A DNA stretch of 11,631 nucleotides from URNF01 sp045594105 (GCA_045594105.1 JAZNXY010000127.1:1-11631); one strand, 5' to 3'; positions 1 to 8,221 are shown, numbered from the stretch's first letter. The notes: generated by a model not told the origin, from the sequence alone. Numbers and translations: made by a program.

Positions 1-351
1 GAAGGTAAAGGTATCCCGGTCATCATAACAGATATCCGCCACAAGGGACACGGTGCGGCCGGTAAAATGACCGCTCAGATTGAGCATAGGGTCAGAAAGC
101 AGCTTTTGTTCAGCCCGACATATAACGACAGGACACGAAAATGCCTCTTTCAGCGGCAAAACCGCCTCTACGTGATCAAAATGTCCGTGTGTCAACCATA
201 TTGCCTTTACAGACAAACCATGCCCTTTGACAAAGCGGACAATACGTTCCGCCTCGTCCCCCGGATCAATTACGACCGCCGCGTTATCATCTGCGGAAAG
301 AATATAACAATTCGTCTGTAACATCCCCACGGGAAGTACATTCACCTGCAT
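1..351 (-). CDS. MBL-fold metallohydrolase (glyoxalase II-like), 3' end outside window
   Basis: This is the N-terminal 117 codons of a metallo-beta-lactamase-fold hydrolase; the reading frame is open to the left edge. The start MQVNVLPVGMLQTNCYIL is typical of small cytosolic glyoxalase-II-like proteins, followed by DPG at residues 29-31. The metal-binding signature THGHFDH lies at residues 54-60, with the HxHxDH ligands H55, H57, D59 and H60. The ATG at 351 sits 2 bases after the dtd stop, and a Shine-Dalgarno AAGGGG (365-360) inside the dtd 3' end lies 8 bases upstream, so it is translated as the last visible gene of the recJ-relA-dtd operon. Family members hydrolyse thioesters such as S-lactoylglutathione or related substrates, but many have no proven substrate. 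The remaining metal ligands and the C-terminal half lie outside the window, so the exact activity cannot be assigned. Confidence 0.88.
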   Translation of the reverse strand, partial: MQVNVLPVGMLQTNCYILSADDNAAVVIDPGDEAERIVRFVKGHGLSVKAIWLTHGHFDHVEAVLPLKEAFSCPVVICRAEQKLLSDPMLNLSGHFTGRTVSLVADICYDDRDTFTF

Positions 352-353
352 CG

Positions 354-812
354 TCAGTTCCCCTTTTTCCAAATATCCGTATCCATAATAATGGTAACAG
401 GACCGTCATTCGTAAGAGACACCTGCATATCCGCACCAAACTCTCCCGTTTCCACGGGAACGCCCGTTTTCCGCAGTGCATCACAAAAATAGTCAAACAA
501 CGGTGATGCATGCTCTTTTTTTGCCGCACCAAAGAAATCGGGACGTCTGCCGTGAGAGATATCGGCACATAACGTAAATTGTGACACTGCCAGAACACTG
601 CCGCCGACGTCTAACAAGGACAAATTCATTTTCTCGTTTTCATCTTCAAAAACACGCATTTCGGAGACCTTTTTAGCCAGCAAATCCGCTTGTGCCTGTG
701 TGTCCTCGGGAACAATACCGACAAGCAGCATACAGCCCTTTTTTATTTCCCCTATTGTTTCTCCGCCAACGGTTACCGCTGCGTGATTTACCCTTTGAAA
801 AACTGCTTTCAT
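354..812 (-). CDS. dtd: D-aminoacyl-tRNA deacylase
   Basis: The 152-residue product matches the full length of the DTD family. DTD removes D-amino acids (and glycine mischarged on tRNA-Ala) from tRNA in the cytosol as a chirality proofreading step. The two family signatures are visible: SQFTL at residues 77-81, followed by a basic RRPDF segment at 89-93, and the Gly-cisPro motif in NDGPVT at 135-140 (G137-P138), which enforces substrate chirality. The N-terminus MKAVFQRV is also typical. The gene starts 25 bases after the relA stop. Its Shine-Dalgarno is mediocre (AGGA or TGGA upstream of an A-run), so it may be partly coupled to relA. Its 3' end carries the ribosome binding site of the next gene. 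The relA-dtd pairing is widespread in Firmicutes. The identification is secure. Confidence 0.97.
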   Translation of the reverse strand: MKAVFQRVNHAAVTVGGETIGEIKKGCMLLVGIVPEDTQAQADLLAKKVSEMRVFEDENEKMNLSLLDVGGSVLAVSQFTLCADISHGRRPDFFGAAKKEHASPLFDYFCDALRKTGVPVETGEFGADMQVSLTNDGPVTIIMDTDIWKKGN

Positions 813-837
813 TTTTTTGTTCCATTCCTAAATGAAA

Positions 838-3039
838 TTACGTAGTGGAGCGTTCCACACGCTCTACGCCATTGATCTGCAACAAACGATTGATAATAAA
901 CTGTAGATGATCCAAACTGTTGACACCAATGGTAATGTACATAACCACATTATCCCGCTCGGGATCACGTGCGTTAATGGCATGTATCATCACACGCATT
1001 TGTGCCAAAGCAGCCGCAACATCAGCTAACATACCCTGTCTGTTAGTAGCATAAATCTGCAAGGACGCCTTAAAGTCACCCTCGGTAGTGGTTTCCCAAT
1101 GTGCCTGTACCCAACGTTCGGATTCTGCCGCTTCCGTAGGAACGGGCGGCACATTCGAGCAATCCCGCTTATGCACCGAAACACCGTAGCCACGGGTAAT
1201 AAAACCGATAATCGGGTCCCCCGGCACAGGGTTACAGCAACGGGCAAACTTCACAAGGCAATTGTCCATACCTTCGATGATAACGCCGCCATTATTGTTT
1301 TTACGGCGAGCAGGCGCACGGTTCAGTGCCACCACAGCCGCGTCCGCATCCGCAGGAGCTTTTACCATTTTAAGGTAATCGTCACGCATTCTGGGCATCA
1401 GATTAGAAAGCTGTACGCCACCATATCCGATTGCCGCCTCAAAATCCTCAACCGTCTCAAAATGCTGTTTTTGTGCTTGGGCCAGCAAGAAGGCATCTAA
1501 CTCCGCATCGGTCAGACGAATCAGATTGCGGGACAATTCACGCATCAATTCTGCGTGACCCTGTTCAATGTTTTCTTCACGGCGTTCTTTCTTAAACCAG
1601 TTACGGATTTTATTTCGTGCTTCGCTTGTTTTTACAATAGACAGCCAGTCACGGCTCGGCCCGTGTCCGGGTGAAGAGGTTGTCAGCACTTCCACAATTT
1701 CGCCAATCTTCACCTTATAATCAAGCGGCACAATCTTACCGTCCACCTTAGCACCGATCATACGGTTGCCGACAGCAGAGTGGATAGCATACGCAAAGTC
1801 AATAACCGTAGCTCCCAAAGGCAAGGCAATAACGTCGCCTTTCGGGGTAAACACAAACACTTCCTCGCTGGAAAGGTCGGTTTTGATACTGCGGACAATA
1901 TCTTCCGCATCGTCCACATCCTTTTGGTTTTCAATAAACTGACGCATCCACGCAAGCTTTTCATCCAGCTTTTGCTTCTTTTGCATGCCGAGCTTATATT
2001 TCCAATGCGCCGCAACACCGTATTCTGCCGTGTAATGCATTTCCCACGTACGAATCTGCACCTCAAACGGAATCTTTTCTCTGCCGATAACGGTGGTGTG
2101 CAACGACTGATACATATTGGGCTTCGGCGTAGATATATAATCCTTAAACCGATTCGGGATCGGGCGGAACATATCGTGGACAATACCTAACACGTTATAA
2201 CAATCGTTGACGTTGTCCACAATAACACGCACCGCAAAAACATCGTATATCTGCTCAATCGCTTTGCCTTGCATATACATTTTACGATAGATGCCGGGAA
2301 TGCTTTTGATACGACCCGACAGCTGCGATTCAATGCCGTATTCCTGCAAATGTTCTTTAATGCGGCCCTGAATCTCTTCCAAAAATGCATCACGTTCGTT
2401 TTTACGCAGCAACAACGCCTCTTCAATCTCGTGATATGCGACAGGGTCTAAAATACGCAAGGAAAGGTCTTCAAGCTCTTCCTTTGCCGCACGGATACCC
2501 AGACGGTGCGCCAAGGGTGCGTAAATGTCCATCGTTTCACGTGCTTTGTCACGTCGTTTCTGCTCATTCCATCCCTCGCTCGTACGCATATTATGCAGAC
2601 GGTCGGCGAGCTTGATGATCATCACACGGATGTCCTCGGACATAGCCAGAAGCATTTTACGGACATTTTCCGCTTGCTGTTCTTCTTTAGTGGAGAAGGT
2701 CATTTTGGTGATTTTGGTAACGCCGTCAACCAACGCTGCCACGCTTTCTCCAAACTGTTGCTTCAGGTCGGATAATTCCATTGCCGTATCTTCTACCACA
2801 TCATGCAGCAGTGCAGCAGCAATAGTCTCACTATCCATGCCCATTTCCACAAGAATGGCAGCTACAGCGAGCGGATGACACACGTATTCTTCACCGGACC
2901 CACGTCTTTGCCCTTCGTGTGCGGCTTCCGCTACCGCAATAGCACGCTCTATCATATCCACATCATAAGGACGTTCGCTTTTAGCAATAAGGTCCTTCAG
3001 ATGCTTTATCGCATTCTCTTTACAAGTTGAGTTACTCAT
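838..3039 (-). CDS. relA: Bifunctional (p)ppGpp synthetase/hydrolase (Rel)
   Basis: This 733-residue long RSH protein makes and degrades the stringent-response alarmone (p)ppGpp. The domains in order are as follows. The HD hydrolase spans about 28-195, with H55, the H79-D80 pair, E83-D84 and D146/N150 in LADRLHN. The synthetase spans about 235-345, with R243, K245, K253, D266, a YQSLHTT segment and E326 in FEVQIRT. TGS is at 393-453, followed by a helical region. The zinc-finger/CC region has C601, C602, H623 and C627, and ACT is at about 657-728. RFKD at 297-300 is the RXKD form seen in bifunctional enzymes rather than the EXDD form of synthetase-only RelA. All hydrolase ligands appear present, so both activities are expected. 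AAGGAG inside the last codons of recJ lies 8 bases before the ATG. The synthetase loop at 243-254 departs from the usual motif (see findings). No apt gene separates it from recJ. Confidence 0.97.
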   Translation of the reverse strand: MSNSTCKENAIKHLKDLIAKSERPYDVDMIERAIAVAEAAHEGQRRGSGEEYVCHPLAVAAILVEMGMDSETIAAALLHDVVEDTAMELSDLKQQFGESVAALVDGVTKITKMTFSTKEEQQAENVRKMLLAMSEDIRVMIIKLADRLHNMRTSEGWNEQKRRDKARETMDIYAPLAHRLGIRAAKEELEDLSLRILDPVAYHEIEEALLLRKNERDAFLEEIQGRIKEHLQEYGIESQLSGRIKSIPGIYRKMYMQGKAIEQIYDVFAVRVIVDNVNDCYNVLGIVHDMFRPIPNRFKDYISTPKPNMYQSLHTTVIGREKIPFEVQIRTWEMHYTAEYGVAAHWKYKLGMQKKQKLDEKLAWMRQFIENQKDVDDAEDIVRSIKTDLSSEEVFVFTPKGDVIALPLGATVIDFAYAIHSAVGNRMIGAKVDGKIVPLDYKVKIGEIVEVLTTSSPGHGPSRDWLSIVKTSEARNKIRNWFKKERREENIEQGHAELMRELSRNLIRLTDAELDAFLLAQAQKQHFETVEDFEAAIGYGGVQLSNLMPRMRDDYLKMVKAPADADAAVVALNRAPARRKNNNGGVIIEGMDNCLVKFARCCNPVPGDPIIGFITRGYGVSVHKRDCSNVPPVPTEAAESERWVQAHWETTTEGDFKASLQIYATNRQGMLADVAAALAQMRVMIHAINARDPERDNVVMYITIGVNSLDHLQFIINRLLQINGVERVERSTT

Positions 3040-3044
3040 ACAGG

Positions 3045-5078
3045 TTACTCCTTAACCAGATATTGCCATAGTGCCGTTGCAGTCAAATCACGTTTTTCCG
3101 CTGATGGCAGCAATGAGATATGTAAAGTATCACCGAAATCGTCCACCGTTATCAGCATCGCTTCTCGCCAGATTTCCAACAGTAAACGTATCGACAAAGG
3201 AGAAAATGTTGCATCGCCCAGCAGGTGATGTAACTGTTCCAACGTACCAACAAACTTTTCACGTTTGGAAAGATAACGGTACAATGCCGCCATCTGTTCA
3301 CGGGTGGGTAGCAGCGTAGCACCCTCGTCCCGTGTTTCTTTACGTATAATGGCATCAAATCGACGTGTCACACCGAGCAACAGGTCTTCGTCTGCATCGG
3401 CAAGCCGCATATCCTTTAACAAAACGGTCGGTGAAACAACGCCTTTATACACGTTCTTCTCCAAAGTGACAGCTAGATCGAAGGTATCGCCGCAGACAAG
3501 AGGACAATCCGCATACGCTGCATTAAATTTCAAAACACTGACACGTGCGTTGCCCTTAGAGAAAGACAAACGCAGATGTTTACCGTTCCCTATCGGCGTA
3601 ATGTTATCCAGTCGCATACCGAACAAACCGAATACAGGCACGGGATTTCCGGCCCCAAACGGTTCTAAAGCAGATAACAGCATCACTTTTTCGACATCGA
3701 TAATAGAAGGACGTAGTTTAATGTCTATCTGCAATGCCGCAGCAGGCATCTGTGGATACATCTCTGCAGCATACGCATTGATGCGTTCTTTGAACACCGC
3801 AATATTTTCTTCCTGCAACGTCACACCGGCAGCCAATTCGTGACCGCCGAAGGTAATAGCCGTATCCTTTACCGCAGACAAGGCGTCAAACAGAGAAAAG
3901 CCGGCAATACTGCGACCGGAGCCCTTAGCGATACCATCTTTAACCGTTAACACAACAGACGGTTTTCCGTACCGTTCCGTAAGACGTGCCGCCAAAATGC
4001 CAATAACACCAACCGGCCAGTCCTCACCTTCAACCACCAACACACGTGCCGCCGCTTCCGCCGGGTTTTCACGCAGGTACGCATCGATTTTCTTGAGAAT
4101 ACCGGCCTCCGCCGTCTGACGTTCTACATTGCATGCTTGTACTTGCTCAGCCATGGCACGTGCCGTGTCATAATCCTGCTCTAACAGCAGTTGCACCGCT
4201 ATCAGCGGATCGTGCATACGCCCCGCCGCATTCAAACGAGGTGCCAGGGTAAAGACCACACGTGTGGCGGTCAATTCTTTATCCAGCATACCCGCAATTT
4301 CAGCAAGCGCCTTAAGGCCGGGGCGACGGAGATGATTCATCACCTGCAAACCGCTGCGTACCAAGCTGCGTGTGGTACCGGTCAGCGGCATCACGTCCGC
4401 CAACGTACCAAGCGCCACCAAATCACCGTATTTTTCCATAACGGTGTCGGGGTCACCATCCAAAGCACATACTAACATATATGCCACGCCGACACCCGCA
4501 TAATTCACACAACCACTGGGACAGTCCTCACGGTGAGGATCCACCACCGCCACCGCCGCAGGCAATATATTCTGCGGCTGATGATGATCAGTTATTACAA
4601 CATCAATGCCTTTTTCAGAGGCATACGCCACTTCATCTACAGCTGTAATACCATTGTCCACCGTTATAACCAAGGAGATTTCCTGTGACGCAAACTCATC
4701 AATTACCGTGCTATGAAGGCCGTAACCGTCACCTTCACGGGTGGGTAAACGATATTGTACGTCCGCACCCTGTTCCTGCAAATAGGAATACAGCAATGCC
4801 GTAGCGGTAATACCATCCACATCATAATCGCCGTACACCATAATTTTTTCACCGTTGTCAATCGCATGCGATATGCGTTCCACAGCAGCATCCATATCCG
4901 CAAACGAAAACGGATCGTCGACATCATTTCCGAGGAGAAAAGACATAGCGTCCTCGGGTGTTTTTACGCCCCTTGTGGTCAGCAACAGTGCCAAAAACGG
5001 ATTCAATTCACACTCTTCCGCTATGAACGCCGCCGTATCGGTATCTAAAGCGGGAAGGATCCATTTGCGAATTGCCAT
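3045..5078 (-). CDS. recJ: Single-stranded-DNA-specific 5'-3' exonuclease RecJ
   Basis: This 677-residue DHH-family nuclease degrades 5' ssDNA ends in recombination and in mismatch and base-excision repair. The catalytic motifs run in order: DYDVDG at 84-89 (D84, D86, D88), VDNG at 140-143, TDHH at 163-166 (the DHH motif) and D228 in LADVMPL. RLNAAGRM follows at 281-288. The DHHA1 domain carries GSGRS at about 386-390 and GGHELAAG at 411-418. An OB-fold segment around LEPFGAGNPVPVF (471-483) follows, and then a C-terminal extension (about 570-677) like that of Bacillus-type RecJ, which is longer than the Gram-negative enzyme. It is the first gene of the minus-strand operon. The start is supported by AGGAGG just upstream of the ATG and by the promoter at 5113-5141. 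The stop is 5 bases from the relA start, so the two are tightly coupled. Confidence 0.97.
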   Translation of the reverse strand: MAIRKWILPALDTDTAAFIAEECELNPFLALLLTTRGVKTPEDAMSFLLGNDVDDPFSFADMDAAVERISHAIDNGEKIMVYGDYDVDGITATALLYSYLQEQGADVQYRLPTREGDGYGLHSTVIDEFASQEISLVITVDNGITAVDEVAYASEKGIDVVITDHHQPQNILPAAVAVVDPHREDCPSGCVNYAGVGVAYMLVCALDGDPDTVMEKYGDLVALGTLADVMPLTGTTRSLVRSGLQVMNHLRRPGLKALAEIAGMLDKELTATRVVFTLAPRLNAAGRMHDPLIAVQLLLEQDYDTARAMAEQVQACNVERQTAEAGILKKIDAYLRENPAEAAARVLVVEGEDWPVGVIGILAARLTERYGKPSVVLTVKDGIAKGSGRSIAGFSLFDALSAVKDTAITFGGHELAAGVTLQEENIAVFKERINAYAAEMYPQMPAAALQIDIKLRPSIIDVEKVMLLSALEPFGAGNPVPVFGLFGMRLDNITPIGNGKHLRLSFSKGNARVSVLKFNAAYADCPLVCGDTFDLAVTLEKNVYKGVVSPTVLLKDMRLADADEDLLLGVTRRFDAIIRKETRDEGATLLPTREQMAALYRYLSKREKFVGTLEQLHHLLGDATFSPLSIRLLLEIWREAMLITVDDFGDTLHISLLPSAEKRDLTATALWQYLVKE

Positions 5079-5112
5079 GCCTCTTTCCTCCTCTCAAGAA
5101 ATTTTAATATGT

Positions 5113-5141
5113 ATTATAACATTTTTCGAGCGGTTTTTCAA
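5113..5141 (-). promoter_or_regulatory. Sigma-A-type promoter of the recJ-relA-dtd operon
   Basis: On the minus strand, TTGAAA (5141-5136) and a perfect TATAAT (5118-5113) are separated by 17 bases. Transcription would begin near 5106, giving a leader of about 28 bases before the recJ ATG with its AGGAGG site. It is arranged back-to-back with the glgB promoter. Confidence 0.85.
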
Positions 5142-5190
5142 TATGATTTTCCATAAAACAAAACTATTTTTTGCAGACTGCGTGTTTGAC

Positions 5191-5219
5191 TTGATTTTGC
5201 AAACATAAAATAGTATACT
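5191..5219 (+). promoter_or_regulatory. Sigma-A-type promoter of the branching enzyme gene
   Basis: TTGATT (5191-5196) and TATACT (5214-5219) are separated by exactly 17 bases. The predicted start of transcription is near 5226, about 25 bases before the chosen ATG at 5251. No other candidate promoter was noticed between the divergent genes. Confidence 0.8.
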
Positions 5220-5238
5220 GAAGATAAGAGAAATATTC

Positions 5239-5244
5239 GGGAGG
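5239..5244 (+). promoter_or_regulatory. Shine-Dalgarno deciding the glgB start
   Basis: GGGAGG directly abuts an ATG at 5245 (zero spacing, unusable) but lies 6 bases before a second in-frame ATG at 5251. The second ATG is therefore taken as the real start. Confidence 0.8.
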
Positions 5245-5250
5245 ATGCGT

Positions 5251-7239
5251 ATGGGTTACCGCATATTGAAATATGATCCCTACTTAGCGCCGCACGCAGA
5301 AGACCTTGCTTTACGCATGGAGAATTATGCCGTCAAACGTGCAGAACTGGTAGGTCAATCGGGAAAACTAGTCGATTTTGCGGAAGGATACAGATATTTC
5401 GGTATTCATCCGACAAAAGACGGCTGGGTGTACCGTGAATGGGCACCTGCAGCAGAAGCCATGTTCCTTACAGGTGATTTCAACAATTGGGACACCTATG
5501 CCCTGCCCATGAAACGGCTGGACAACGGCGTGTTCGAGCTATATTTAGACGGCACGGATGCATTGCAGGTAGGAGAAAAGGTACAAGCTATTCTCATACA
5601 CAACGGTGAAACCTTGCGCCGTGTACCTACCTACGCTACCCGTGTTGTACAAGACCCCGAAACCTATTGGTGGTGTGCAGAGGTTGATAACGTGTTATAC
5701 GATCACTTCAAGTGGACCGACAAGGCGTTCAAGCCCACTGCGACACCGTATATCTACGAGTGTCACATCGGTATGGCACAGGACAAATACGACGTCGGCA
5801 CCTACAAAGAGTTCACCGAAAATATTCTCCCCCGTGTCAAAAAGCTGGGCTATAACACCATTCAGATTATGGCCATTATGGAGCATCCCTACTACGGCTC
5901 CTTCGGCTATCAGGTATCCAATTTCTTCGCCGCCTCCTCCCGCTACGGATACGGCAAAGATTTGAAAGAGCTTATCAATACCGCACACAAAATGGGCATC
6001 ACCGTGCTTTTGGACGTAGTGCATTCTCACGCAGTAAAGAATGTCGGCGAAGGACTCAACCTGTTCGACGGCACCGAATATCAATTCTTCCACGAAGGTG
6101 GCAAAGGCAATCACAGTGCATGGGATACCAAGCTGTTTAACTACGGCAAAAACGAAGTGCTGCATTTCCTTCTGTCCAACCTGAAGTTTTGGATGGATGT
6201 ATATCACTTTGACGGCTTCCGCTTTGACGGTGTTACCTCTATGCTGTACCACGACCACGGTTTAGGCAGTGCGTTTTGCAACTACGATATGTATTTCTCA
6301 ATGAACACCGACACTGAAGCAGTCACCTATTTGCAGCTCGCCAACGAATTGATACACACATATAACCCCAAAGCTCTAACCATTGCAGAAGACATGTCGG
6401 GTATGCCGGGTATGTGCATTCCGCTTAAAGACGGCGGTATAGGTTTTGATTTTCGTCTTTCGATGGGCGTACCGGATCTCTGGATTAAAATGATCAAAGA
6501 ATCCACCGACGAAGCGTGGAATATGGATACGCTTTGGTACGAATTGACGGGACGTCGTCCCAAAGAGAAAAACATCGGCTACTGTGAGTCGCACGACCAG
6601 GCACTTGTCGGTGACAAAACCATTATGTTCCGTCTGTGTGATGCGGACATGTACACGGGGATGAGCAAAAACAGCGGTAACGTTGTGATTGACCGTGGCG
6701 TCGCACTGCACAAAATGATCCGTTTGCTTACCGCCACCCTTGCAGGCGAAGGATATCTCAATTTTATGGGCAACGAGTTCGGTCATCCCGAATGGATTGA
6801 TTTTCCGCGCGAGGGTAACGGTTGGAGCTACCACTACTGTCGCCGTCAATGGTCGTTGGTGGAGAACCCCGACTTACGATACGAGCAGTTAGAGGCCTTT
6901 GATATTGCCATGATTTCTTTGTTACGCAAAGAACGTCTTCTCGCAAAACCTGCCGAACGTCGTTTTATCCATAACGATGACAAGGTGATCATTTACAAAA
7001 AAGGAACCATCACCTTCGCTTTTAACTTCCATCCGAACAAATCCTTCGAAGGATACTTCGTGGAAACAGAGGCCACCGGTGCCTACCGCGTATGTCTTTC
7101 CTCCGATGCACCCGCATTTGGCGGCTTTGACCGCATTGATCGTGCATATATTTATGATGCAAAAAGACAGCCCGACGGCAGAACAGGATTTTACTGTTAT
7201 CTCCCCTCACGCACCGCTGTCGCCTTCAAAAAAGTATAA
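5251..7239 (+). CDS. glgB: 1,4-alpha-glucan branching enzyme, eukaryote-like type (GH13_8-like)
   Basis: The 662-residue enzyme cuts alpha-1,4-glucan chains and re-attaches them as alpha-1,6 branches during glycogen synthesis in the cytosol. The N-terminal CBM48-like domain (about 45-155) contains YREWAPAAEA and TGDFNNW. The GH13 barrel follows, with DVVHSH at 255-260, nucleophile D326 in GFRFDG, acid/base E380 in TIAED and D449 in ESHDQ. A C-terminal all-beta domain closes the protein. Segments such as GSFGYQVSNFFA, GFRFDGVTSMLYHDHG and GHPEWIDFPREGNGW match animal GBE1 and plant starch branching enzymes much more closely than E. coli-type GlgB, and the length also fits. The start at 5251 is chosen from the Shine-Dalgarno spacing. 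It has its own promoter and terminator, and no other glycogen gene is in view. Bacterial members of this type are known in Clostridia and Bacteroidetes, so ancient transfer is an inference. Confidence 0.93.
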   Translation: MGYRILKYDPYLAPHAEDLALRMENYAVKRAELVGQSGKLVDFAEGYRYFGIHPTKDGWVYREWAPAAEAMFLTGDFNNWDTYALPMKRLDNGVFELYLDGTDALQVGEKVQAILIHNGETLRRVPTYATRVVQDPETYWWCAEVDNVLYDHFKWTDKAFKPTATPYIYECHIGMAQDKYDVGTYKEFTENILPRVKKLGYNTIQIMAIMEHPYYGSFGYQVSNFFAASSRYGYGKDLKELINTAHKMGITVLLDVVHSHAVKNVGEGLNLFDGTEYQFFHEGGKGNHSAWDTKLFNYGKNEVLHFLLSNLKFWMDVYHFDGFRFDGVTSMLYHDHGLGSAFCNYDMYFSMNTDTEAVTYLQLANELIHTYNPKALTIAEDMSGMPGMCIPLKDGGIGFDFRLSMGVPDLWIKMIKESTDEAWNMDTLWYELTGRRPKEKNIGYCESHDQALVGDKTIMFRLCDADMYTGMSKNSGNVVIDRGVALHKMIRLLTATLAGEGYLNFMGNEFGHPEWIDFPREGNGWSYHYCRRQWSLVENPDLRYEQLEAFDIAMISLLRKERLLAKPAERRFIHNDDKVIIYKKGTITFAFNFHPNKSFEGYFVETEATGAYRVCLSSDAPAFGGFDRIDRAYIYDAKRQPDGRTGFYCYLPSRTAVAFKKV

Positions 7240-7268
7240 AAAAGAACGCCCGGTGGGCGTTCTTTTTT
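7238..7268. terminator. Bidirectional intrinsic terminator, glgB / C_GCAxxG gene
   Basis: An 8-bp perfect stem, GAACGCCC (7244-7251) with GGGCGTTC (7255-7262), has a 3-base loop and is flanked by six A and six T residues that extend the pairing. It works on both strands and includes the last bases of both convergent stop codons (glgB TAA 7237-7239, minus-strand TAA 7269-7267). Confidence 0.93.
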
Positions 7269-7707
7269 AATGCTCTTTTATGTACGTATCCAATATCTTA
7301 GCCGCATCGTGTACACATTTAAGACACGGGCGAGACGCATAATACTCGTTGGTCCGTGCCTCAGGTGTACCTCCAACTTCAGCATTCTTTAATATTTCTC
7401 GGCAAATAATAGAGCCGTTTTTCTCTTGGAATTGTTCGCACAAATCACGTATCAAGCGATAGTGCTCCGATTTTATTTCTCCGGTTTCGGGAGTGGCATA
7501 ACCGTATTGCAGCCCTGCCGCCATACACATACCGCTGACCGCACCACAGACCTCTCGTTGTCTGCCGACACCGCCACCAAACGAGCAAGAAAGCTTCATG
7601 GCAACGTCAAACGGCACACCGAGTTGCTCACAAAAAGCACCAAACACCGCCTGTGCACAGTTATAGCCGTCTAAAAACAGTTGTTCCGCTTTTTTTACAG
7701 TATCCAT
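7267..7707 (-). CDS. C_GCAxxG_C_C family protein (putative redox-active)
   Basis: The 146-residue soluble protein carries the pattern that names its family. YNCAQAVFGAF has C17, followed by a glycine-rich FGGGVG at 43-48. CGAVSGMC follows at 54-61 (C54, C61), and a distal RPCLKCVHDAAKIL has C128 and C131. Further cysteines sit at 26, 41, 90 and 102. No signal peptide or membrane helix is seen. The family is common in anaerobic bacteria and is thought to be redox-active or metal-binding through its conserved cysteines, but no reaction is established. The gene starts 3 bases after the CYTH stop, with AAGGAAGGG at the end of that gene serving as ribosome binding site, so the two are co-translated. 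It ends in the shared terminator. The family assignment is confident; the function is unknown. Confidence 0.88.
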   Translation of the reverse strand: MDTVKKAEQLFLDGYNCAQAVFGAFCEQLGVPFDVAMKLSCSFGGGVGRQREVCGAVSGMCMAAGLQYGYATPETGEIKSEHYRLIRDLCEQFQEKNGSIICREILKNAEVGGTPEARTNEYYASRPCLKCVHDAAKILDTYIKEH

Positions 7708-7710
7708 AGT

Positions 7711-8199
7711 TTACCCTTCCTTTGCCGCCTTTTTGCGTTCCCAATACCGACTCATCGTGAAGGCAGGATCCTCCGTTTTCTCCACGCCGAGAAAAGCAGG
7801 CGGTACAAAAGCGTGTGCTTCCTCCTCAGAATCAAACTCTACTTCAGCATAATAAAACGCAGTAGGTGCACCACTGTCTACCAAGCTGCACTCCAGCTGT
7901 CTGCCGTCATCCAAACGGTATACACGGAAATCCTTACGAATCAGCGGCACCTCAAGCAACGCCGTCAATGCCTCAAATTTTTCCTCAGTCAAGTCCATTT
8001 CCACTTCGGTACGCACAAGCGTTCCTGCGCTTTTAAAGCACAGACGATAACTCACCGTTTCGTCTGTTTTTTTCTTGCGGATACGTACAACCGGTGCAGA
8101 AGCAATATACCCCTGCCATACCGTTGCCTCCTCTATAAGCGGCAGGTGTTCAGGAAAAGCATCTATCAAAAACTTTCTCTCAATCTCACAATTTTTCAA
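7711..8199 (-). CDS. CYTH domain protein (triphosphate tunnel metalloenzyme superfamily), TTG start
   Basis: The 162-residue product begins KNCEIERKFLI, with the ExExK signature (E5, E7, K9) at the N-terminus where CYTH proteins carry it. Charged residues expected to line the tunnel follow: R39 and R41 in VRIRKK, K56, E65/E67 in RTEVEM, R88-K89, and E119/E121 in YAEVEF. The family hydrolyses or cyclises triphosphates (inorganic tripolyphosphate, thiamine triphosphate, ATP) with divalent metal; which substrate applies here cannot be told. The TTG at 8199 is preferred over an in-frame ATG at 8226. AAGGAG lies 9 bases before the TTG, and the ATG has no ribosome site, overlaps the likely -10 element and would add nine residues before the motif. 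It forms a two-gene unit with the downstream C_GCAxxG protein. Confidence 0.87.
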   Translation of the reverse strand: MKNCEIERKFLIDAFPEHLPLIEEATVWQGYIASAPVVRIRKKKTDETVSYRLCFKSAGTLVRTEVEMDLTEEKFEALTALLEVPLIRKDFRVYRLDDGRQLECSLVDSGAPTAFYYAEVEFDSEEEAHAFVPPAFLGVEKTEDPAFTMSRYWERKKAAKEG

Positions 8200-8208
8200 T
8201 GCGAACAA

Positions 8209-8214
8209 CTCCTT
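8209..8214 (-). promoter_or_regulatory. Shine-Dalgarno deciding the CYTH TTG start
   Basis: AAGGAG on the minus strand lies 9 bases before TTG 8199-8197. It is also one arm of a 6-bp inverted repeat (8209-8223), CTCCTT-TTG-AAGGAG, that could mask it in longer transcripts. Confidence 0.75.
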
Positions 8215-8221
8215 CAAAAGG

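Noticed and set aside
3685..3693. 0A-box-like TTTCGACAT sequence inside recJ
   Set aside because: It is a single copy in the middle of a coding region, not near any promoter. It is expected by chance, unlike the phased triplet before spo0A.
3304..3843. 179-codon plus-strand ORF opposite recJ
   Set aside because: Its serine/threonine/asparagine-rich composition is typical of a reverse-frame shadow, and it has no motif or ribosome site.
5695..6258. 187-codon minus-strand ORF inside the branching enzyme gene
   Set aside because: It is fully antisense to the catalytic barrel coding sequence, with no recognisable domain or start signal.
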